Shown here piece by piece: positions 27,608 to 36,389 of a DNA stretch of 64,000 bases. Position 1 is the first letter of the stretch; every line of letters starts with the position of its first letter. Below the pieces are notes generated by a model. It was not told where the DNA came from and searched no databases. It worked only from the letters and a program-made list of their open reading frames with translations. Both the position numbers and the translations under genes were made by a program. The stretch covers positions 1 through 64,000 of the forward strand of contig ONBO01000007.1 of the NCBI GenBank assembly GCA_900316125.1. Reading direction: 5' to 3'. The DNA is from an uncultured Bacteroidales bacterium (lineage in GTDB: Bacteria; Bacteroidota; Bacteroidia; Bacteroidales; Paludibacteraceae).

Positions 27608-28412
27608 TTCCATTGTGCTACTGATGGCTACGGTATCTCTTAATGCTGCCGTGGTTGCAGATACAGCCAAGACTGCCATGCCAGACACTGCCAAAGTTGT
27701 TGCTACTCCAGATAGCATCGGGGTGGTTAGTCGTGACTCTATGCTTGTAGTAAGAGCTGACAGTGCCAGACCGGAGCCTAAACTGAAGTCTCCTGTATAT
27801 CAGGGTGCGTATATCAACGTGGATATTTTCAATCCAATAGCCACGCTCTTTAACGGCGGTAGGTTTGAATTTGTGGTCAGTTTTGACGTGTCTCTTTGGC
27901 AGCGACTGTTCCCTGCAGTGGAGTATGGTATGATGTTTATGAATCATGACTACGGCACTCACAAGTATAAGAGCGACGGACTCTTTGTTAAGTTGGGCGC
28001 TAATTATAACTTCCTCAATTACAAGCCAGATAGAAAGAAAGACCATGTGTTTGGTGTGGGTGTGAGATATGGCTTCTCAAATGTGAACTATACACTCTCC
28101 GATGCGCTGCTTGAGAATCTCTATTGGAAAGAGAGCACCTATATGACAAATGAAAAGCGCAATGTGAACGTGGGCTGGCTGGAGTTTGTGATTGGTGTGA
28201 GGGTGCAGGTTTACAAGAGCTTTTTCATGGGCGTGAACCTCCAGGTTAAGGCGTTCCCTCATTTCTACAAGAAGGAGATAGACTATCCGGTTTACATACC
28301 AGGTTTTGGGGCGTATAATAAGACAAGCGCAACATTTGGCCTTGAATATATTCTCTCATACCAGATACCTTATAAGAAGAAGCAGAATATTGTTAATAAA
28401 ATAAACAAATAA
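27579..28412 (+). CDS. DUF6048-type outer-membrane barrel protein
   Basis: About 277 aa, with signal peptide (IVLLMATVSLNA) and a Thr/Asp/Ala-rich linker (AKTAMPDTAKVVATPDS), followed by beta strands with aromatic residues through to YILSYQIPY and a basic tail. The start may be the ATG at 27579 or the GTG at 27576. It overlaps the lipoprotein gene by 29 nt. The lipoprotein-plus-barrel pairing suggests an outer-membrane complex. Confidence 0.72.
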   Translation: MSILRYTVISSIVLLMATVSLNAAVVADTAKTAMPDTAKVVATPDSIGVVSRDSMLVVRADSARPEPKLKSPVYQGAYINVDIFNPIATLFNGGRFEFVVSFDVSLWQRLFPAVEYGMMFMNHDYGTHKYKSDGLFVKLGANYNFLNYKPDRKKDHVFGVGVRYGFSNVNYTLSDALLENLYWKESTYMTNEKRNVNVGWLEFVIGVRVQVYKSFFMGVNLQVKAFPHFYKKEIDYPVYIPGFGAYNKTSATFGLEYILSYQIPYKKKQNIVNKINK

Positions 28413-28438
28413 TAGGGTGCAGTTCTTTTATTTATAAC

Positions 28439-28446
28439 TACCTTTG
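28439..28446 (+). promoter_or_regulatory. promoter box of the transketolase gene
   Basis: TACCTTTG (TAnnTTTG) lies 36 nt before the ATG at 28482. The position supports the ATG over the upstream TTG at 28464. Confidence 0.55.
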
Positions 28447-28481
28447 CATAGTTTTTACTGCATTTGATACCTCAAAAAATT

Positions 28482-30518
28482 ATGAATTCCGTATCACAAT
28501 TGAACAAGGCGGCTGATAATATACGTGTTCTTTCAGCTGCAATGGTGGAGAAAGCTAAATCAGGTCACCCAGGCGGTGCCATGGGCGGTGCTGATTTTAT
28601 AAACGTGCTTTACTCAGAGTTTATTGAATATGATCCTGATGATGCTCTTTGGGTGAACCGTGACCGTTTCTTCCTTGACCCAGGTCACATGTCTCCTATG
28701 CTTTATTCAGTGCTAACTCTGGCAGGCAGGTACACACTTGATGATTTGAAGACATTCCGCCAGTGGGGAACTGTTTGCCCGGGACACCCTGAGGTTGACT
28801 ATGCTCACGGAATTGAGAATACTTCAGGCCCTCTCGGCCAAGGCCATACAATGGCTGTAGGTGCGGCTATCGCAGAGCGTTTCCTTGCAGCACGCTTTGG
28901 TGAGTGGACAAAACATAAAATCTACACATACATCTCTGACGGTGGTATTCAGGAGGAGATTTCACAAGGTGCAGGCCGTATAGCTGGTTTGCTTGGCCTT
29001 AGCAACCTTATTATGTTCTTTGACGCCAATAATGTCCAGCTCTCTACTTTTGTAGATGAGGTCAGCGGTGAGGACACTGCTATGAAGTACCGTTCATGGG
29101 GCTGGAATGTTATGACAATTGACGGTAATGACGCAGCTCAGATTCGTGAGGCTCTTAAGAAGGCTAATGAAGAGACTGAACGTCCTACACTTATCATTGG
29201 TAACACATTGATGGGCAAGGGTGCCAAAGGCCCTAACGGTGAGAGCTATGAGAATAAGGTTTCAACACACGGACAGCCGCTTTCAAAGGCTGGTGTGGAT
29301 GTGGCCAAGACTATAGCAGGCCTGGGTGGTGACCCTGAGAATCCATTCCAGATATTCCCTGAGGCCGCTCAGATTTATGAGGAGCGCAAGGCTCAGCTTA
29401 GAGAGATAGTACGCCGCCGTAAGGCAGAGGAGGCTGAATTTGCAGCTGGACATCCTGAACATTATAAGAAATTCAAGTCATTCTATAACAAAGAGTTGCC
29501 TGAGATTGATTTCTCAGCCATACAGCAGAAACAGGATCAGGCTACACGCTCCGCATCGGGGGCTATGCTGGCTCTCTTCTCTGGCAAGATTGAGAACATG
29601 ATAGTATCTTCTGCTGACCTCTCTAATTCAGATAAGACAGAGGGATTCCTAAAGAACAGCAAACCTATTGTCAAAGGTGATTTCTCTGGCGGGTTCCTGC
29701 ATGCGGGCGTAAGCGAGCTTACTATGGCTTGCATTATGAACGGTATGGCTCTGCACGGAGGTATCATACCAGTGTGCGGCACATTTTTTGTTTTCTCTGA
29801 CTATATGAAACCAGCGTTCCGTATGTCAGCTTTGCAACGCCTGCAAGTTATCTATGTTTGGACTCATGACGCATTCAGAGTGGGCGAGGACGGTCCTACG
29901 CACCAGCCTATTGAACAGGAACTGCAAGTCAGACTAATGGAGGCTGTAAAGAATCATAGAGGTAAAAACTCAATGCTTGTTCTACGCCCTGCCGATGTAG
30001 ATGAAACCACCGTAGCATGGCAGATGGCTCTTGAGAATAAAGATACTCCTACAGGTCTTATCCTATCACGCCAGAATATTAAGAGTCTGCCTCGTGGTGA
30101 GAACAAGTATGAGAGCTGTCTTGGAGCCAAGAGAGGTGCCTATATTGTTAAAGATGCTCAAAACGCCGATGTCACCCTTGTTGCAAGTGGCTCAGAAGTG
30201 TCAACTCTCTTTGACGCTGCCAAACTGCTTGAGGAACGTGACGGTATGAAGGTAAAAATAGTTTCCATTCCAAGCGAAGGGCTTTTCTTTGAACAGGATG
30301 AAGAGTATCGTCGCAGTGTGATTGATTATAGTAAGCCAGTGTTTGGCCTTACAGCTGGTCTGCCTATGACACTCCAGCGTACAGTAGGGTTGAGAGGTGC
30401 TGTTGCAGGTCTTGATCACTTTGGACTTTCTGCTCCGTACACCGTTCTTGATGAAAAATTCGGCTTTAACGGTGAGAGCGTTTACACAAAAGTAAAAGAG
30501 TATATGAAGAAATTCTAA
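28482..30518 (+). CDS. tkt: transketolase
   Basis: A 678-aa thiamine-diphosphate enzyme that moves two-carbon units between sugar phosphates in the pentose phosphate pathway. The N-terminal KSGHPGGAMGGAD, the ThDP/metal site SDGGIQEE and NNVQL, and the pyrimidine-domain HDAFRVGEDGPTHQPIEQE are typical. I choose ATG 28482 (MNSVSQLNKAADNIR). The 28464 TTG start adds six unlikely residues. The length is normal. mntP begins directly after its stop. Confidence 0.96.
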   Translation: MNSVSQLNKAADNIRVLSAAMVEKAKSGHPGGAMGGADFINVLYSEFIEYDPDDALWVNRDRFFLDPGHMSPMLYSVLTLAGRYTLDDLKTFRQWGTVCPGHPEVDYAHGIENTSGPLGQGHTMAVGAAIAERFLAARFGEWTKHKIYTYISDGGIQEEISQGAGRIAGLLGLSNLIMFFDANNVQLSTFVDEVSGEDTAMKYRSWGWNVMTIDGNDAAQIREALKKANEETERPTLIIGNTLMGKGAKGPNGESYENKVSTHGQPLSKAGVDVAKTIAGLGGDPENPFQIFPEAAQIYEERKAQLREIVRRRKAEEAEFAAGHPEHYKKFKSFYNKELPEIDFSAIQQKQDQATRSASGAMLALFSGKIENMIVSSADLSNSDKTEGFLKNSKPIVKGDFSGGFLHAGVSELTMACIMNGMALHGGIIPVCGTFFVFSDYMKPAFRMSALQRLQVIYVWTHDAFRVGEDGPTHQPIEQELQVRLMEAVKNHRGKNSMLVLRPADVDETTVAWQMALENKDTPTGLILSRQNIKSLPRGENKYESCLGAKRGAYIVKDAQNADVTLVASGSEVSTLFDAAKLLEERDGMKVKIVSIPSEGLFFEQDEEYRRSVIDYSKPVFGLTAGLPMTLQRTVGLRGAVAGLDHFGLSAPYTVLDEKFGFNGESVYTKVKEYMKKF

Positions 30519-31103
30519 TTGGACATTTTCACTCTCATATTACTTTCAATTAGCCTTGCAATGGACTGCTTTGCGGTCTCTGTTGCAAGAGCTGCAATTA
30601 GCAAGAAACTTATTTGGGGCGGTATATTATTTACCGCCTTTATGTTTGGCCTCTTTCAAGGTGGAATGCCGTTGCTTGGTTTCTACATTGGATTTGAGTT
30701 TATTGATCAGATACGTGAGTACGACCACTGGATAGCCTTGGCGATATTAACGATGATTGGTGGAAAGATGATTTATGATGATTTGAAGCATGATTTTCAT
30801 CCTGGTGATTCTGATTACGACGATGTTGATAGCGATAATCCGTATTCAATCCCGGTGGTACTGCTTCTCTCTGTAGCCACCAGCATTGACGCGCTTGCCA
30901 CTGGTTTTGTGTTTCTATCATATCCTGAATCAATATTTGACGGGGTAATTATCATTTGTATAGGCAGTTTTGTAATGTCAATACTTGGTTCTTTACTGGG
31001 GCATTACATTGGAAGAATGATAAATTTCAAGTTTAATTTGATTGCTGGTGTAATTTTAATATTAATTGGTGTAAAAATTGTTGTAGAACATTGTTGTATG
31101 TAA
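30519..31103 (+). CDS. mntP: MntP-type manganese efflux pump
   Basis: A 194-aa inner-membrane exporter with six helices. The paired acidic motifs AMDCFAVSVA (helix 1) and TSIDALATGF (helix 4) are the metal-pathway signature of MntP/DUF204. The start appears to be a TTG placed immediately after the transketolase TAA. The first internal ATG would remove most of helix 1. Coupling to tkt is by translation rather than pathway. Confidence 0.9.
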   Translation: MDIFTLILLSISLAMDCFAVSVARAAISKKLIWGGILFTAFMFGLFQGGMPLLGFYIGFEFIDQIREYDHWIALAILTMIGGKMIYDDLKHDFHPGDSDYDDVDSDNPYSIPVVLLLSVATSIDALATGFVFLSYPESIFDGVIIICIGSFVMSILGSLLGHYIGRMINFKFNLIAGVILILIGVKIVVEHCCM

Positions 31104-31114
31104 AAAATTTTTTA

Positions 31115-31122
31115 TATCTTTG
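31115..31122 (+). promoter_or_regulatory. promoter box of tRNA-Lys
   Basis: TATCTTTG lies 17 nt before the 5' end of the tRNA, after an AT-rich tract just past mntP. Confidence 0.65.
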
Positions 31123-31139
31123 CACCCGAAATCAGAAAT

Positions 31140-31212
31140 GACTCCGTAGCTCAGTTGGTAGAGCAATTGACTCTTAATCAATGGGTCGAGGGTTCGAGCC
31201 CCTCCGGGGTCA
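31140..31212 (+). tRNA. tRNA-Lys (anticodon CTT)
   Basis: 73 nt before CCA addition. The acceptor stem GACTCCG / CGGGGTC pairs fully with one wobble. The D-arm has AGCTCAGTTGGTAGAGC. The anticodon stem ATTGA/TCAAT holds loop CTCTTAA, with anticodon CTT. The T-arm is GAGGGTTCGAGCCCCTC. No 3' CCA is encoded. Confidence 0.97.
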
Positions 31213-31218
31213 CAAAAG

Positions 31219-31242
31219 AAGTGGCTTAGGCCACTTTTTTTT
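31219..31242 (+). terminator. intrinsic terminator after tRNA-Lys
   Basis: AAGTGGC-TTAG-GCCACTT forms a perfect 7-bp stem followed by a T-run. It lies 7 nt after the tRNA and just before the converging MATE gene. Confidence 0.88.
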
Positions 31243-31252
31243 GTGTCCATAC

Positions 31253-32614
31253 TTATTCCTTAACGTAGAAAACGTGTCGCTGGGAGTATAGAAGAACAGC
31301 TGCAAGCGTAGCTCCTAATACATCACTTATAGTGCCTGAGAGCCATACTCCAGTAAGGCCGTCATAACCCATCTCCTCAAGTACCTGAGGCAGTGCAAAG
31401 CACAATGGCAGCAGGAAAATAAGCTGACGAGAAAGGCTTGTGATTATAGCCACAAGCGGCTTGTCTATTGACTGGAAGAACTGTGAGTTAACCACAGTAA
31501 AGCCAATTAGCGGGAACATTATAACCCAGTAGATCATAGCAGAACTGCCTATCTCTATAAGGCTAGAGTCTGTGGTAAAGGCTCGCATAATATATTCTGG
31601 GAATATACAACCTACAAGGCTGCCCACCAGGCCTAAAAGTATACACACCTTTGACGTAAGTTTGTATATCTCAGAAAGACGATCAAAATTACCTGCACCA
31701 TAGTTATATCCCGCAATAGGCTGCATACCCATACATATTCCAAAGATGAACATAAATATAAACATGGCATACGTGTTTATGATGCCGTATGCACCTACCG
31801 CCATATCGCCGCCGTAGCGGATAAGCTGGATGTTAAGTATGGCAACCACACCTGCCGTACAGATGTTCATAAGGAACGGGCTCAGGCCTATCATTGTTAT
31901 ATTCTTGAAAATATAGACCTTAGGCGCCCACGCATGACGCTTAAACCTGATAAATGATGATGGTTTTATAAAATGTACCACCGATATCACCGCCGTAGTG
32001 GCCATTGAAATGGTAGTGGCCCAAGCGGCTCCTGCTATGCCCCAGTCAAAATTAAATATGAAAATAGGGTCAAGAATGATATTGAGAATGGCTCCGCCCG
32101 CAAGAATATACATGGCTTTGTGAGGATAGCCTGTGGCACGTATAAGGCCTACAAGATTAAATGTAACAGTAGTTAGAACCATTCCCGGCAATACTATATA
32201 CATATACTCCCTGGCGTATGCTATGGTATCATCGGTGGCACCAAAAGCGTGCAGAATAGGGTCCATCATGGTATAGCCGAACAGGAAAATAACAGCACCG
32301 AATATTATGGTGAATACGGTACTGTTACCAAGTATCTTCTCCGCCCAAACGTAATCTTTCTTGCCAAGCACTATTGATATTCTGGCTACAGAGCCGGCTC
32401 CAATCAGGGAGCCAAACGCATGAACCACATTCATTATAGGCATTGTGATGGCCAGTCCTGCAATGGCAAGAGCACCAACACCTTGACCTATAAACATACG
32501 GTCAGCTAGGTTATATACTGATGAAATAACCTGACTAATTACTGATGGCAATGCGTAAAGCCATAGTAATGAGCCTATTGGCTCTGTTCCAAGTTCTTTA
32601 GTGCGGTCTATCAT
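31253..32614 (-). CDS. MATE-family multidrug/sodium efflux protein
   Basis: A 453-aa polytopic protein with about 12 helices in two homologous halves. The MATE N-terminus is recognisable (TEPIGSLLWLYALPSVISQV, then YNLADRMFIGQGVGALAIAG), as is the mid-protein GMQPIAGYNYGAG. It exports cationic compounds in exchange for sodium or protons. It follows mazG by 2 nt, so the two form a unit. Confidence 0.92.
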   Translation of the reverse strand: MIDRTKELGTEPIGSLLWLYALPSVISQVISSVYNLADRMFIGQGVGALAIAGLAITMPIMNVVHAFGSLIGAGSVARISIVLGKKDYVWAEKILGNSTVFTIIFGAVIFLFGYTMMDPILHAFGATDDTIAYAREYMYIVLPGMVLTTVTFNLVGLIRATGYPHKAMYILAGGAILNIILDPIFIFNFDWGIAGAAWATTISMATTAVISVVHFIKPSSFIRFKRHAWAPKVYIFKNITMIGLSPFLMNICTAGVVAILNIQLIRYGGDMAVGAYGIINTYAMFIFMFIFGICMGMQPIAGYNYGAGNFDRLSEIYKLTSKVCILLGLVGSLVGCIFPEYIMRAFTTDSSLIEIGSSAMIYWVIMFPLIGFTVVNSQFFQSIDKPLVAIITSLSRQLIFLLPLCFALPQVLEEMGYDGLTGVWLSGTISDVLGATLAAVLLYSQRHVFYVKE

Positions 32615-32616
32615 AT

Positions 32617-33432
32617 TTAATTGTGTTTAGCCTCATCCCATAGGGCGTTCATCTCATCAAAGGTAAGGTCATTTACGGTCTTGCCTTTTTCTTTTGCTTT
32701 GGATTCCAAGTAGTTGAAACGCTTTATGAACTTCTGATTTGTGCGCTCAAGGGCGTTGTCTGGGTTAATTTTATAGAGGCGGGCGGCGTTGATAATGCTG
32801 AACATAAGGTCTCCGAACTCCTCTTCAATACGCTCCTGAATTGCCTGCTGCTGTGAAGGGTCTGTCTCTTGTTCCTTAAGCGCTGTTTTGTTTCTTATTT
32901 CAGCCTCCACTTCGCTTACCTCTTCTTTTACCTTGTCCCATACATCTTCCTTGCACTTCCAGTCAAAGCCTGCACTGCGAGCCTTGTCTTGAATTCTGAA
33001 GGCCTTTATAAGAGAAGGTAGTGAATCTGGAACTCCGCCAAGAACAGTCTTTCCTTTACCCTCTTGTAGCTTCAAAATTTGCCAGTTCCTTATAACCTCT
33101 GCGGCAGAATCTGCCTGAGCAGAGCCAAAAATGTGCGGATGACGGTGTATCATCTTGTCACTCAATCTATTACATACATCTGCGATAGTAAAGGATTTTT
33201 TCTCCTCTGCAATTTTGGCGTAAAAAAGTATATGAAGCAGTACATCGCCGAGTTCTTCACAGATTCCAGCGTCATCTTTTTTGATGATTGCGTCACTAAG
33301 TTCAAAAACTTCCTCCTGTGTAAGAATTCGTAGGGTATCATTAGTCTGCTTCTTGTCCCATGGGCATTCAGCGCGGAGGCGGTCCATGATGTCGCCAATT
33401 CTTTCAAAGGCGTCAAGCTTGTTCTGTTCCAT
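32617..33432 (-). CDS. mazG: nucleoside triphosphate pyrophosphohydrolase
   Basis: A 271-aa MazG with two all-alpha NTP-PPase domains. The N-terminal one begins with AECPWDKKQTNDTLRILTQE and contains ELGDVLLHILFYAKIAEE. The C-terminal one contains EEFGDLMFSIINAARLYKI. The E-x3-D / E-E-x2-D metal ligands are present. It removes non-canonical or excess NTPs. Its upstream region is the AT-rich block carrying the TTACA-N2-TGTAA sites. Confidence 0.95.
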   Translation of the reverse strand: MEQNKLDAFERIGDIMDRLRAECPWDKKQTNDTLRILTQEEVFELSDAIIKKDDAGICEELGDVLLHILFYAKIAEEKKSFTIADVCNRLSDKMIHRHPHIFGSAQADSAAEVIRNWQILKLQEGKGKTVLGGVPDSLPSLIKAFRIQDKARSAGFDWKCKEDVWDKVKEEVSEVEAEIRNKTALKEQETDPSQQQAIQERIEEEFGDLMFSIINAARLYKINPDNALERTNQKFIKRFNYLESKAKEKGKTVNDLTFDEMNALWDEAKHN

Positions 33433-33520
33433 AATAAAAATAGAGTAGTAAAAAATTTTTATGACTCTGCAAAATTACCAAATAGTGTTGAAAGAACAAA
33501 ATTTTATGAATTAGGGCAGT

Positions 33521-34012
33521 TTACAAATGTTACGGCGTTTTTGGATACAAATGTAAAAGCGGAGTTAGAATAGTGAGTTTTACAAATGTAAAATATATTC
33601 AAATGTAACAAGATTGTTAATTTTCGATGTGACTATAGGGTAGTGTTACATTTGTAAAACAGCATACGTTATGTATATGCAAAATAAAATTATTTTTTAT
33701 TTGACTATTCGATTTCTCAGTATGTTAAGTACGTATATCGTAAACAAAACTTTATTTATGCAGCATATATTTCGTATATTCACCATAACGTAATGACATT
33801 TTGTATCGAAACACGTTTAACTACTTAAAGACCAGTATTATGCATATAATTTACGAAAAATTCACTTTAAGCGTAGAATATACTGTGCATATGTTGTTAC
33901 AAAATTATTACAAAGTGTGTTACGTGTGTAATTTACAAATGTATCTTATAGGAAGTTAAAATTTAGTATCGTGAAAATTTGGAAGTTTAATTTTGTATTG
34001 TTACATTTGTAA
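33521..34012. promoter_or_regulatory. array of TTACA-N2-TGTAA sites between mazG and an XRE gene
   Basis: This 611-nt gene-free, AT-rich interval holds repeated 12-mers: 33521-33532 (11 of 12), 33545-33556 (11 of 12), 33580-33591 (perfect), 33597-33608 (half site), 33646-33657 (perfect), 33920-33931 and 33933-33944 (near), and 34001-34012 (perfect). In the TTACATTTGTAA orientation the site contains TACATTTG, a TAnnTTTG promoter box. At 34002-34009 this box has TTG exactly 20 nt upstream (33979-33981) and lies 35 nt before the XRE ATG. The sites nearest mazG are inverted and could serve the minus strand. The middle (33660-33900) holds other AT-rich dyads such as GCATA...TATGC. Confidence 0.7.
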
Positions 34013-34044
34013 CCGAAAACTTTTTACAGATAGCACTAAATTTT

Positions 34045-34479
34045 ATGGTAGAAAGATTTAAGAAAATTCTTGAAAAAGAGGGGCTCCAGCCACGCGAACT
34101 GGCTGCTAAACTTGGGGTCCAGCCATCGGCTATTTCTCACATCCTAAATGGACGAAACAACCCTGGAGTGTCGATTTTACAAAATGTCATGACTGTTTTT
34201 CCTAACATAAATCCGGAATGGCTTTTGCTAGGAAAAGAGCCTATGTACAAGAATGAGAAGGCGCTTCAGCGTGATTTATTCGGGCAACAGTACGATGAAA
34301 AACCAAAAATTGAATTCTCAGAGCCTCAAAAACCTCAGAATTCGCCCGTTTTTATTGCGCAAGAGCCTCAACCACAGACTATTATTAAAGAGGTTGTACA
34401 TCAGTTGCCTCCTAAAGAGATTTTGCGCATTGTAGTGTATTATAGTGACAATACCTTTCAAGAGTTTAAATCTAATTAA
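34045..34479 (+). CDS. XRE-family helix-turn-helix regulator
   Basis: A 144-aa DNA-binding protein. The N-terminal XRE/CI-like domain covers residues 5-66 (PRELAAKLGVQPSAISHILN is the helix-turn-helix, followed by NGRNNPGVSIL and WLLLGKEPMY). A Gln/Pro/Glu-rich linker and a short C-terminal motif (PPKEILRIVVYYSDNTFQEF) follow. The class is common in Bacteroidales as a stand-alone regulator. Its own promoter box is embedded in one of the TTACA-N2-TGTAA sites, so autorepression is a reasonable inference. Confidence 0.85.
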   Translation: MVERFKKILEKEGLQPRELAAKLGVQPSAISHILNGRNNPGVSILQNVMTVFPNINPEWLLLGKEPMYKNEKALQRDLFGQQYDEKPKIEFSEPQKPQNSPVFIAQEPQPQTIIKEVVHQLPPKEILRIVVYYSDNTFQEFKSN

Positions 34480-34485
34480 TAATAC

Positions 34486-34627
34486 AATGAACTATCTGTT
34501 GCATAAGTAAGCGTCTCCACCCGCGGAGACGTATAGCGGGAGGGACCCATAGGGTCACAGACCCGTATGGGAGGGCCGAAGCCCCTTACAAAGGGGCTGA
34601 GCCTTACGTTGCAATAGATAGTTCATT
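34486..34627. repeat. 142-bp inverted-repeat element with three internal hairpins
   Basis: Terminal inverted repeats of about 24 bp (34486-34510 and 34604-34627, one wobble and one bulge) enclose three strong hairpins: CGTCTCC/GGAGACG (34512-34531); CCCATA-GGGTC with GACCC-TATGGG (34546-34571, 11 bp, loop ACA); and AGCCCCTT/AAGGGGCT (34580-34598, 8 bp, loop ACA). The whole can fold as a cloverleaf on either strand. No ORF or clear target-site duplication is visible. It could be a MITE-like element or a structured RNA. Confidence 0.75.
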
Positions 34628-34654
34628 TATTTTGTTATTTATCTAAAATTTCCT

Positions 34655-34662
34655 TAATTTTG
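34655..34662 (+). promoter_or_regulatory. promoter box of pyrK-pyrD
   Basis: TAATTTTG (TAnnTTTG) lies 39 nt before the pyrK ATG. Confidence 0.5.
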
Positions 34663-34700
34663 CGGTTAGTAAAGTCATTAAGTATGCTTTACTCTACTGA

Positions 34701-35465
34701 ATGTTAAAGAAATTTGAACTTGACTGCACGGTTTTAGAGAATATTCCTCTTAACAGCTCTTACTTCAAGCTGGTGCTGACATACGATAAACCGCTTCCAG
34801 AGATGCTTCCTGGACAGTTTGTGGAGATTAAGGTTGAAAACACCCCTTCTGTATATCTGCGCCGTCCTATTTCAATCAGCGATGTTGACTACAGCAGTAA
34901 TACACTGTCTCTCATAGTTAAAAACGTGGGTGACGGTACTGCGTATATGTCAAAACTGTTACAAAACAGCCGCTTAAACATGCTTTTGCCGCTGGGAAAC
35001 GGTTTTACTTTGCTTGAAAACGGCACTGCGCTTCTTGTAGGCGGAGGTGTTGGAATTGCACCGCTCCTCTATTTGGGCCGTAAGCTGCGTTCTAACGGCG
35101 TTAAGGTTAATTACCTGTTAGGATTCAAGTATGAGTCTGATATGATTGATTTGAGTGATTTTAAGGCCGTTGGAGACATTTATTTGAGCACGGAGGATGG
35201 CAGTTACGGTGTTAAGGGTTTTGTGACGAATCATGAGGCTATAAATGCCAAATATGACCGCATGTATGTATGCGGTCCCACCCCGATGATGAAAAATGTG
35301 GCAAAATGCGCCATTGCGTCAGGTACAGATTGTGAGGTTTCTCTTGAAAACATGATGGCCTGCGGTCTGGGGGCGTGCCTTGGGTGTGTGACAAAGACCA
35401 CGGAGGGACATAAATGTGTTTGCTCTGATGGTCCTGTGTTTAATATTAAGCAGTTGAATTGGTAG
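34701..35465 (+). CDS. pyrK: dihydroorotate dehydrogenase electron-transfer subunit
   Basis: A 254-aa FAD and [2Fe-2S] protein that passes electrons from PyrD (type 1B) to NAD+. The FAD motif is YLRRPISISD near residues 52-61, the NAD-binding loop is LLVGGGVGIAPLL, and the four cysteines of the iron-sulphur cluster are in MACGLGACLGCV and KCVCSDGP near the C-terminus. It lies 9 nt before pyrD. Confidence 0.95.
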   Translation: MLKKFELDCTVLENIPLNSSYFKLVLTYDKPLPEMLPGQFVEIKVENTPSVYLRRPISISDVDYSSNTLSLIVKNVGDGTAYMSKLLQNSRLNMLLPLGNGFTLLENGTALLVGGGVGIAPLLYLGRKLRSNGVKVNYLLGFKYESDMIDLSDFKAVGDIYLSTEDGSYGVKGFVTNHEAINAKYDRMYVCGPTPMMKNVAKCAIASGTDCEVSLENMMACGLGACLGCVTKTTEGHKCVCSDGPVFNIKQLNW

Positions 35466-35474
35466 TTTAGAAAT

Positions 35475-36389
35475 ATGATGTTAGATACTCAGGTTAAAAT
35501 AGGTGAGTTGGTTCTCAGGAACCCGGTGATGACAGCATCGGGGACATACGGCTACGGAACTGAATTCAAGGACTTTGTTGACTTCTCGCGAATGGGTGGT
35601 ATAATTGTAAAGGGAACAACACTTCGCAGTAGAGAGGGAAACCCTTATCCACGCCTTGCAGAGGTATCACAAGGCCTTCTGAACACGATTGGCCTCCAAA
35701 ATAAGGGCGTTGACTATTTTGTAGAACACATTTATCCTGAGATACAAGATTACGATACAAATATAATTGTAAATGTGTCAGGAACCTGCCCTGAAGACTA
35801 TGCTGAATGTGCGGAAAAACTGGCTGATTTGCCTAAAATTCCTGCCATCGAGGTAAACATTTCATGCCCTAACGTAAAGCAGGGAGGAATGACTATCGGA
35901 GTGGATCCCAAGGCGGCATCGGAGGTGATACGTGCGGTGCGTAAGGCTTACCCTAAGACTATGATTGTGAAGCTTACCCCTAACGTTACTGACATAACGG
36001 AGATTGCCCGTGCTGTGGAGGCCGAGGGTGCAGACAGCGTTTCTCTTATAAACTGCCTTAACGGTATGGCTATTGATGCTGAGCGTCGCAAACCTATTCT
36101 CTCAATGGTTACAGGAGGGCTTTCCGGGCCTTGTGTAAAGCCTGTGGCGCTGCGTATGGTATATCAGGTGTCTAAGGCGGTTAAAATCCCTGTAATTGGC
36201 TTAGGAGGCATTTCTAACGCTACTGATGCGGTGGAGTTTATGCTGGCAGGCGCAACGGCTATAGAGATAGGTACAGCGAACTTTATAGACCCGAGTGTTA
36301 CAATGAAGGTTGCATCGGGTATAGAAGATTACTTGAAAAGACATAATTATCAATCAGTTAAACAAATTATAGGAGCATTAGAAGTATGA
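35475..36389 (+). CDS. pyrD: dihydroorotate dehydrogenase, catalytic subunit (type 1B)
   Basis: A 304-aa FMN TIM-barrel that oxidises dihydroorotate in pyrimidine synthesis. The start [13 protein letters not shown], the catalytic Cys in [20 protein letters not shown] and the phosphate-binding [14 protein letters not shown] are canonical. It forms the class 1B heterotetramer with PyrK, encoded just upstream. It overlaps the next gene by 4 nt. Confidence 0.96.
   Translation: MMLDTQVKIGELVLRNPVMTASGTYGYGTEFKDFVDFSRMGGIIVKGTTLRSREGNPYPRLAEVSQGLLNTIGLQNKGVDYFVEHIYPEIQDYDTNIIVNVSGTCPEDYAECAEKLADLPKIPAIEVNISCPNVKQGGMTIGVDPKAASEVIRAVRKAYPKTMIVKLTPNVTDITEIARAVEAEGADSVSLINCLNGMAIDAERRKPILSMVTGGLSGPCVKPVALRMVYQVSKAVKIPVIGLGGISNATDAVEFMLAGATAIEIGTANFIDPSVTMKVASGIEDYLKRHNYQSVKQIIGALEV

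Noticed and set aside
31062..31250. Minus-strand ORF of 62 aa containing GGARTLDPLIKSQLL
   Set aside because: It is the antisense translation of tRNA-Lys, a well-known spurious annotation.
33433..34044. Hidden small gene in the AT-rich gap
   Set aside because: All frames are interrupted frequently and no protein-like peptide is seen. The region is better explained as regulatory DNA.
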